NCBI RefSeq assembly: GCF_014647075.1 | Contig: NZ_BMOM01000017.1 | Span: 1-64,000, forward strand | Direction of reading: 5' to 3' | Length of the DNA stretch: 64,000 bases | Origin: Deinococcus aerophilus | Lineage (GTDB): Bacteria; Deinococcota; Deinococci; Deinococcales; Deinococcaceae | Part shown: positions 1 to 9,400 of the stretch, piece after piece | How positions within the stretch are numbered: position 1 is the first letter of the stretch | Layout of the letters: every line of letters begins with the position of its first letter | Position numbers and translations under genes: made by a program | Notes under the pieces: generated by a model | Databases searched by the model: none | Seen by the model: the letters and a program-made list of their open reading frames with translations, nothing else | What the model was told of the DNA's origin: nothing

Positions 1-80
1 GCTCCACTGCTCATCGGTCAACTCGTAACGCCGAACCACACGTCATTTTTACACTGCCTCCAGGGTTTGCGGACACACCC
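1..80 (-). mobile_element. Right end of an IS5-family insertion sequence (partial)
   Basis: Reading leftward from base 39, a GTG start opens 13 codons whose translation is V-V-R-R-Y-E-L-T-D-E-Q-W-S, the usual N-terminus of IS5-family (DUF4096-type) transposases; the rest lies outside the window. Between the start codon and base 80 is a 41-base leader whose outer end reads GGGTGTGTCCGCAAACC on the minus strand, the style of terminal inverted repeat seen in such elements. The junction falls on a YTAR-type tetranucleotide (TTAG), a target known for the IS427 group. The other end and the target duplication cannot be seen, so the boundary is inferred to within a few bases. Confidence 0.72.
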
Positions 81-343
81 TAATAGATATGAAAGTCGCG
101 CAGCCCGGTCGCCTCGCTGTGCTGGGTCTGGACCTCCTGAACGCGGGCGTGGGGTGGCCCGCGCCGCAGCCAGTGCAGCAGGCGGTCGAGGTCGGCCTGT
201 TCGCCCTCGGCGACCACCTCCACCCGGCCATCAAGCAGGTTCTCGGCGTAGCCCTGCAGCTTCAGGTCTCGGGCGTATCTCTGAACGTACCGGCGGTAGC
301 CAACCCCCTGCACGTGGCCGATCACAAGGGCGGTCAGACGCAT
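80..343 (-). CDS. acyP: Acylphosphatase
   Basis: Small 87-residue enzyme that hydrolyses acyl phosphates such as 1,3-bisphosphoglycerate. The family signature VQGVGYR is at residues 11-17, with the phosphate-binding Arg17, and the catalytic Asn is N35 in GYAENLLDG. Length matches the family. The ATG at 343 is chosen because the homologous core starts there and a TACCCT -10 box lies 6 bases upstream, which suggests a leaderless message; an upstream ATG at 418 would add 25 unrelated residues. The TAG stop overlaps the junction with the IS end, so the C-terminus (DFHIY) may have been shortened or altered by the insertion. Confidence 0.9.
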   Translation of the reverse strand: MRLTALVIGHVQGVGYRRYVQRYARDLKLQGYAENLLDGRVEVVAEGEQADLDRLLHWLRRGPPHARVQEVQTQHSEATGLRDFHIY

Positions 344-349
344 GGCCCC

Positions 350-355
350 AGGGTA
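350..355 (-). promoter_or_regulatory. -10 box of acyP
   Basis: TACCCT on the minus strand with six bases to the ATG. This is the leaderless spacing found at many genes in this window. No convincing -35 is visible. Confidence 0.45.
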
Positions 356-475
356 GCGGCAAAACACGCAGCGGTATGGAAACAAAGCTGACGTTCCGGT
401 GAGCTGTGGCGGGCGCAACTCACGCGCTGGCCCTTAGAATGCGCGTCATGCGGGCGGCGGGCACAGGATGGAAAG

Positions 476-3400
476 TTGGGGCGGCGAACGCATGTGGGTG
501 AGCGTGTGACCGAGGACCCGGCGGCCCTGAACCGTCACCCAGAGGATTCCAGGCACCGGCAGAGACCTCGCGCGGCAGCCACCCGGCGCTGGCCCTGGCT
601 GGTGGTCCCGCTTGTTGTGCTGGCGCTGGTCGTGGTGTTTGCGCCCTCGTTATTCGGCGGCTGGCTGCTGTCCCGCCTGGGACCGGACCTGGGCCTGTCG
701 GCCGGCCGGGTGGCGGGGCCGATCTGGTCGCCCCGGCTGGAGGGCCTCACGCTGCAGCGCCCCGGGGTCAAAGCCCAGGTGGGCCAGGTCGGGGTGGCCG
801 TGCAGGCCTTCGATCCCCTGACAAAAACGCTGCGGCTGGGTCTGCAAGCCCGGAACGCCACCGTTGACCTGCAGCTCAAGGACCTGTTCTCGGAGCTGGA
901 GTCGTCACAGGGTGGCGAGGGTGCGGGCGGCTGGAACGTGACGCTGGGACAACTGGACCTCCGCAACACCCGCGTGAATGTGGACGGCCAGGGAGCCGAC
1001 CTGCCCGACGCGCAGCTGCGCGTGCAGACGGCCCCCGACGGGACCATCACGGTGCGGGGCCGCACTCCACAGGGCGAGCTGAGCGCAGACGTAACGGTGG
1101 GGACCGGAGGCGCCATCGTTGCCGACGTCTCGGCCGATGCCCAGGCCATCAACTTTTACTGGCCGGGCGTGACCTCCGGGCACATCACCGGGCGTTATGT
1201 GCTGGGAGACGGCCCGGTGCGCGGCGACCTGAAACTCACCAGCGCGGCCCTGCGGGTTCCGGAGGCCCGCTTCGTCACGGTCACGGACGTTGCGGGCGCA
1301 GTCACGCACCGCGGCGACCAGATTGACCTAAAGCTTGCAGGAACCGGCTGGGACGGCCCGGTCACGGCCACAGGACAGGTGGACCTGCAGGCCCAGCACT
1401 GGTCGGTCACGGCGGAGGCCTCCCCCACCGTGTCGGGGCTGGCGTGGGCGCTGGATACCACCGGTGACGGCACCCTGAAATTGCAGGTCACGGCGGGCGG
1501 CTGGCAGACGGTGGAGGTGGCGGCCCGGGCACAGGGGGCGGGTCAGCTGGCCGGTATTCCCTTCCGCAACGCGCAGGCACGCTACACCTTCTTGCAGAAG
1601 GCGCAGGCACAGACCCCGCAGCACAATGATCTGACCTTCAGCGCCGATACCGAACTGGGCGGCTCGCCGCAAAAGCTCGCGGGCAACTGGACCTTTGACC
1701 GGGCGGGCGAGGCCACCCTGGCCGGGTCCTTCGGGCAAAAGCCGCTGGACGTGCGCGCCGTGATTGACGCCCAGAACGTGGTCCGCCTGAGCGGCCAGGG
1801 ACTGGGCGGGCCGCTGAGCGGCACCTTTGACCTGTCCTCCACCCGCCTGGACGCCACCGTGAACCCCCGCTACGGCGCGGCGCAGGCGCAGGTTGCCCTC
1901 CGTGGGACCCCCGACGACCTGCGGGCCATTATCACCGATGGCACGGCGGGCCCGTTTCCCCTCTCCGGCGTTGCCCGCCTGAACAGCGCCGGGTTTCAGG
2001 CCGACCTGGGCACCGTTCAGCTGGACCTCAACCGCGACTTCCGCGGAAGCTGGACCGCCCGGAGCCTCAGCGGCGCGGGCCTGACCGTCTCGGGTGGGGG
2101 CCAGCTGGACCTGACCGGCGGCGACGTGACCGGCACGCTGACGGCCCAGGTGCCGGGTCTGGCGCAGCCCCTGAGCGGGCCGCTGGACGTGAATTACCTC
2201 AATCAGCGCGGCACCTTTACCTCAGGCCGGCAGCAGCTGCGCTGGAACGGCGACACCTTTCCCATTACGGCGCGTGGGCTGGAGGTGCTGGGCGGCGTGG
2301 AGGTCAGCGGCGACCTGAGCGTGACCACCACCCTCAAGGCCTTTGGCACGCTCACGGCGCGGGGGAACGGCTTCAACGTGACCGCGCAGGGCCGCGGCAC
2401 CCGGGCCAGTCTGCGCGGCAGCGTGGGCGGCGTGAGCGTGCTCGCCGACGCCAACCTGCGCGAGCCCTACACCACCACCGCCCGCATTCAGGGAGCCGAC
2501 ATCCAGGGCACCCTGAGCGCCGCCGATAATGGCGTCCGCTTCAGCCTGACCACCGCCGGCCAGACGGCGCGCGGAACGATTGATGGCCAGGATGTGACCG
2601 CCCGCGGGCGCGTGAATCTGGCGGCGCTGCGCCCCCTGCTTCAGCTGCCCGGCCTGTCGGGAACGCTGGACCTGAACCTCGCAGGACAGGGCGGAAGCGC
2701 TCAGGTGAACGCGGACGTGGACGGAGCCAGCGTAACCGGCACCCTGACCCGCGCGGCCGGGCAGGTGAATGCCAATCTGCAGGCCGGGTACGCCGGAGCC
2801 ACCGCCCGCCTGAACGGGCAGGTCTTCCCCCGGGTCGATACCACGGGCACCCTGACGGCCCAGGGGCAGACGTTGAATGCAGTGGTTCGCGGCCCCTATG
2901 ACGCGCTGCGCGCCCAGGTAACAGGCCGCACCGGGACACTGACCTTCAGCGGCGTGACCCTGCCGGCGCAGGCGGTGAACCTGCGTGCCGTCCTGACGCC
3001 ACAACTGGACGTGGAGGGCACCTGGGGCGACCTGGATGTCACCTACAGCGGTGCCACGAACCTGCTGCGGGCGGTGGGGACCCAGGCGCTGAGCGCCTTT
3101 GGGCAGACGGGCAGCGTGCAGGGCCGCGCCACCTGGGGCCCGGGCCCGGACGGCACCTTCCGGGGCGCGGTGGCCGCCAGCGGCGAGCTCGATCCGTACA
3201 CGCTGGCCCTGAACGGCCCGTGGAGCGACCTGAATGTGGTGTTCACGGGCCAGGGGGGGCTGCGTGCCCAAGGCACCGCGTCGTTGCCAGAAGGCCGCTA
3301 TGACGTCAACGTGCGCGGGCCCCTGCCGAACGGACTGTTCGTGGAGGGCCGGGTGCAGGGACGCGGCAGCGACCCCCAGGGACAGGTCACGCTGCGCGAC

Positions 3401-6400
3401 GCGAACGGCGGCGCGGCCCGCGTGGCGCTGCGCGGCCTGACGGATTTTGACGTGCAGGCGCAGGGGCTGACGGTGGCCGGACAGCAGGTGGTGGGCGACC
3501 TGAAGGCCACCGCCGGCGTCCTGAGCGGAACCCTGCGCGCCGGCCCCCTGACGGTCAACGCCCGCAACGGACGGGTCAGCGCGCAGGGCGAGGTCGCCGG
3601 CCAGCGCATCAGCGCCACCGGGCGGCTGACCCTTCCCGCCACCCTGGACGACCTGAAGCTCGACGTGAGCGGGCCGTACTTCACGGCCACCGCCCGCGGC
3701 ACGGCAGATACGCTGCGCGGACAGGTCACCCTCCAGCCCCAGACCCTGGGTGAGGCCCCCCTCACGCTGAGCGTGCCCCAGCAGAGCTTTCCGCTGAGTG
3801 CCTCGCTGACCGGGACGCGGGCGACGGTGGGCGGACTGACCTACGCGGGCGGAAGGTGGAGCGGCGCACTCGACGCCCGGTACGCCGTGTCCGGCACCGC
3901 GGGCACGGTCCGGCTGACCGGCGCGGACCAGACCCTGACCGCGCAGCCGTCCGGACCCCTGGGCGGCCGCGTGCAGCTGTGGCCGCAGGTGGGGGGCACC
4001 CTGACGGCCAGCCTCGCTCCCGCCGCAGCCCTGTTGCCCGACGCCCTGCGCGCAGAGGTCGTGCCGGGCGTGCTCGTCGCCGACCTCACGAACACGGGCG
4101 CGGCCCTGAGCATGCGCGGCAGCCGGTATCTGGGCGAAGCGCTGAGCCTGGACGCCCGCGTCCTCTGGCAGGGCCGCGTGAGCGCGTCCGGCACGCTGGA
4201 CCATCCCTCCTTCCGCCTGCCGGTGGTCTACGACGGACAGACCCTGACCGTGCGGGGCGCCGCGCTGGACGCCCGCGCCCTCGGTCCGCTGCTGAGCGGC
4301 TCGCTGGCCGACCTGACGGGCCGCGCCACGCTGGACCTGAGTGTGCCGGGGCTGGACCCCGCGCAGGCCAGCGGACGGGCGCAGCTGGACCTCCGTGCCG
4401 GTGGGCAGCGCGCGGCGGGCCGCGTTACCCTGTCGCGCGGACAGCTGGGGGCCGACCTGAACAGCACCCTGGCGGGCATGAACCTGCGCGTGCGCGGTCC
4501 CCTGTATCCCCGTGCCGACGCCACCCTGACGCTGGATGACCTGCGTGCCACGCTGACCGGGCGCGCGTCCGACACCTTGAGCCTGAGCGCCAGCGGCAGC
4601 TATGCCGGGCGGCCCGTCACCCTGAATGCCACCGGCACTGCCCTGACCGGCCGCGCGGCCGCGGCGCAGCTGGACGCCACAGCCGCGGGAGCCGCCGTGA
4701 ATGTGACCCTGAACCGGGGAGCGGGCACCGGCCTGGCGGCCTGGCAGGTGGCCGGCCGCGCCAGCGTGCCCGACCTGAGTGCCGTGCTGAACGCCGGGGC
4801 AAGCGGCAGTGTTACCGCCGCCATAGACGGCACGCTGGCCGAGATACGTCTGGACACCTCCGGAACGGTGGCGGGCGTGCGGTTCCAGGCTCCGGCCTCG
4901 TTCGCAGACGGGGTGCTGCGCCTGCAGAACGCCTCGGCCACGCTGCCCCAGGGCACGCTGCGGGCAAGCGGGCCGGTCTTCCCCGAACTGAAGTTGAGCG
5001 CCAGGGCCACCGTCACCGACGTGCTGCCGGGCGAGTACACCGCACAGGTCGGCGGCAGCTTTGCGCGGCCCGACGTTCAGGTGCAGGGCGTCCTGACCGA
5101 CGGTAAACGCGGCCTTCAGGCGGGCGGATCGCGCCTGAGCGCGCGGCTGTTCGGACCCGACTGGAAGGTCGGGCTGAGCGGCGAAAAGCTCGCGGGTTCA
5201 GCGCGTGGGCAGCTCGGCGCAAACGCACTGGGCGGTCTGCTGACGTCTACCCTGACCCTGCACACCCGCTTCCTGGGCGGCGCGGCCGAGGCCCCGTACA
5301 GCGTGCGGCTGGACGGCACCCCCGGCTGGAAGACCCGCGGCGGATTCTCGGGCACCCTGCGCGTGGTCGGCGACGTGCCCGGAGGACCGCTGGACGCTGT
5401 ACTGGACGGCGCAGGAGATCTGAAGGTGGCCGCCCTGGTCGGCACAGGCGCGCAGCAGGCCCGCGTGACCGGCACCCTGCCCGCCGGCCTGCCGTTTGCG
5501 CCGGGCGGCCAGGTAACATTGCAGGCCTTCGACGTGGCCGCGCTATGGGGCCGCCCCGGGCAGCTGCAAGTGACGGGCGCAGCCACCCTGGGCGGCGCGT
5601 CGTGGAGTGCGCTGCAGGCCGACTTTGCGGGGCAGCTGGAGGACCGGGGCGGTGAGCTGGGCGGCGAGCTGCGGGCCTCCTACGGCGCCGGAAATGCCGA
5701 CGTGGGCCTGCAGGGTCCGGCAGTGACGGGCCGCGGCACCCTGACCGACGGACGCTACGCCCTCACCCTGAAGGCAAACACCCTGCGCGTGGCCCGGCTG
5801 CTGCCGCGCGGGCTGGAGGTGGACGCCCTGACCTTTGCCGGCCGCGTGGCCCTGGCCGGCACCCTGGCCGGCGGCCCCGAACAGCTGAACGTACAGAACG
5901 TGGCCCTCAAGGGACAGCAGGCGCAGACCGGGCCGTTCAGCGTGTACGGCAACGCCACCTATCTGCGGCAGCGGGGGCAGCCCGACGCGCTGCAGGCCGA
6001 CCTCAGCGGCAGCCTGCGCGGCGGCGTGCTGCGCGCCCAGGGCCAGTTGCCGCAGGGGGTGCGCGTCACGGTGAGCGGTCTGGGCACCGCGGGTCTGGCC
6101 CCGGCGCTGGGCCAGGGCACTCTCGGCGCGGACCTCACGCTGCGCGGCGCGGTGGCCGATCCGGTGTTCAGCGGCTCGGTCACGGCCCGGACCACCGCCG
6201 TGGACGCGCTGGTCACCCTTTCCGGGCGGGCGCGCGATCCCCGGGCCCAGCTGCGCGCCCAGTTGCTGGGTGCGGCGGGCGGCACGCTGTATGCGGATGC
6301 CCAGGACCTCGACCTGACGGCGGGCACGGTGAGGACCCGGGTGTATGGCACGGTCCGGAGCGGCGGCACCGCGGCGACCGTGGACCTGCGGGGCATGTGG

Positions 6401-9400
6401 CCGCAACTCGCCGGCAGCGTGCGCGCCACCCTGGCGGGCCTGGACACGCCCGTGACCCTCAGCGGCGACGGACGCGGCGGCTACCTGCTGGACGGCGGCG
6501 CACTGGGCACGGGCCGCCTGAGCCTGAGTGGAGGCCAGGGCTTTGTGCCCCGGTTGACCGGTACTGCAACGGTCACGCCTTTGCCGCTGGTGAACGGAAC
6601 GGGGGAACTGACCATCGCGGCGACGCTGGCCGGTGACCTGACGGCCCCGAGCGTCGCGGCCAGCGTGACCTCGCGCGGGGCCACCGCCTACGGAGTAACG
6701 CTGGCAGACACGCGCGGACAGCTGGGCGGCACGCTGGGTACCCTGAACGGCACGCTGAGTCAGGCCGGACAGCCGGTGGCGGCGCTGAATGGAACCCAGA
6801 TCGACCTGAGCGGCCTGCGCCTGGACGCGGCCGGCAGCACGGTGCGTGTCGGCGGGGCTGCGAACCTGGGGGGGACGGCCGACCTTAGCCTCGCGGCGAG
6901 CGGCACCCTGGACGGCACCGTGCGTGCCCGCTACCGCGCCCGCTCGCTGGCGCTGAGTGGACAGCTCGCCGGACCACAGCAGCTGGCCGCAGCGCTGGAC
7001 CTGCGCGCCGACGCCCTTACCGGCTGGCACGGCGGCGTGCGGGTAACGGGCGGACCCGCACTGGGCGGCAGCGGCGACGTGCTGACCGCCCCGGGCGTGC
7101 TGAACGTGTCCGGCCCGCTGGCGCACCCGCTGCTGCGGGGCACCGCGGGCCTGCTGGGCGCGGAGGCACGCATCGTGGCGGCCCCCACCGGCGTGCAGCT
7201 GCGCCTGACAGACGGCCCCGGCGCGACGGCCAGCGGGGCTGTGGGCGTGCGTCCCGGCCCGGCGGGCGACTGGGCCTGGAGCGGTGCCGTGAGCCTGACC
7301 CGCCCGGAACTCAGCCTGAGCGTGACCCCCAGCGGCCCCCTGGCCGACCCCCAGCTGCTGCTGAGTGTGCGCCGCGGAGAATGGCGGGCCAGCGGCGCGG
7401 CCACGCTGGACAGCGCCGACCTGCGCGTCAGCGACGGCGAGAAGGACGGCACACTGCGCTGGCAGGCGGGAGAGCTCAGTGCGTCCCTGCCGGGTCTGCA
7501 ACTCGCCCGCCTGAACATTCCCGGCGTAAACGGGGTCCTGAATGCCAGCGGCACGCTGCGCACCGACACCCAGAACGGGCAGTTGACGCTGCGGGTCACG
7601 GACCTCGCCTCTCCCTACGAGGTGCCGTATCTGGGCGTCGCGCTCTCGGGCGACGCCAGCGCGGACGTGACCCTGCGCGGCGGGCGGCCCAGCGTGCAGG
7701 GCGAGGTACGCCTGGCGGCTGGCACGCTGCAACTCAGCGCTGCGCAGGGCCAGCAGAGCTGGTCGGGCCGGGTCAGCGGCAGCCTGCGGCGGGAAGCAGG
7801 CGTGCTGAACCTGGATGTTGGCGCGGACGGCCGCGGCCTGACTGGCACCGTGCAGGCGCAGGACTATCCGCTGGACCTCGCCGGACAGTCGCTGAAGGTG
7901 GCGGGCACCGTGACGCTCGCCGAACAGACCTTTGCAGCCAGCCTCACGGCCCGCAACGCCATGGGCGGCGTCAGTGCGGACGCCTCGGGAAGCCTGGGGG
8001 ACCTGCTGCCCGGCGCTGCTGATGCGCTGGCACTGACGCCCACCGGTGAGGGCTACCGCGTGCGCGCGGTGCTCGACGACCTGGAGGTCCGCAACCTGAA
8101 GGTCGCCCCTGACCTGTCCGGGCGCATCAGCGGCGAGGCGAACCTGCGCGACGGCGGCGGCACCTTCGTGCTGCGCTCGGCGGCCCTACAGGTCGGCCCC
8201 CGGACACTGCCCGCCCGCCTGGAAGGCACGCTGGTAGACGGCAGCTGGCGCATCCGGGGCTTCCTGGGCGAATCGGATTTCACGGCCGGGCTCAACACCA
8301 CCGGCCCCGGCAGCGGCGAGGTCTTCGGCCAGGGCACGCTGCGTGCGCTGCCCATCGGGGCGCTGCTGGGAGCGTATACCGGGACCACACCGGGCGAGGG
8401 CGTCGTGACCGGGGTGGCGCGCTTCCGCTTTCCGCTGAGCGATCCGCCCGCAGGCAACGCCACCGTGGTTGCCGAGCGCATCCGGGTTAGCGCGACCAGC
8501 GGCGAGGGCAGCGCGGCCGTCACCGAGGTCCTGACCGGGAGCGGCACCCTGGACTACGCGCAGCGCGAACTCCGGACCATGAACATTCAGCTCTCGGGAG
8601 CGGGCACCTGGGACGTGCGCGGCCAGTACACCCGCGAGCGCGTGGACCTGACCGCCCAGTTCACCAACACCACCTTCACCCCGGTGCTGCGGCTCATTCC
8701 CGGCCTTGCCGAGTTGAATCCCAGCCTGCGCGGCAGCCTGACCCTCAGCGCCGCCGGCACCTATGATCGTCCGCGTGCGGGGCTGCGGGTCCAGAATGTC
8801 ACCGGCAGCGTGGCGGGCCTGAGCCTAGAAATTCCCACCTTCACGGGCGACCTGCCCGACAGCGGCGCCTTCACCGCCCGCGGCCGGGTTCTGACCGGCG
8901 GCACCGTGGGCACCAACGGCACGCTGGAACTCAGCGGACAGCTCACCCTGGGCAAGCTCAGCGCCACGCGGCTGGCCTTCAGTGGCCTGCTCGCTCCGCA
9001 GGGGCTGGGGGCGCTGCCCGGCACCACGGCGACCCTGATCCAGACCGGCGACGTGTGGACCCTGGACGCCCAAAGCCGCAGCACCAACCCCACGAGCGGC
9101 GCGGGCACCCTGCGTCTGAGCGGACAGCTCAGCCCCACCTGGGACCTGACCCTGACCGCCCGCAACTACAACCTGCCCCTGACCGTGATCTATGGCCGCG
9201 AGAGCGCCCTGAACGCCGATCTGCGTGCGGTGGACGACGGCACGGTGATCCGCGTGAGCGGGGCGGCGGACTTTGCGCGCCTCACGCTGGGCCGCGCCGA
9301 TGCCAGCGCCGCCACCATTCCCATGCCCGGCCAGAGCAACGGCCAGCCCCTGAACGGCGACCCCAGCGGCAGCGGGCGCACCACCGACAGCTATGTCAGC

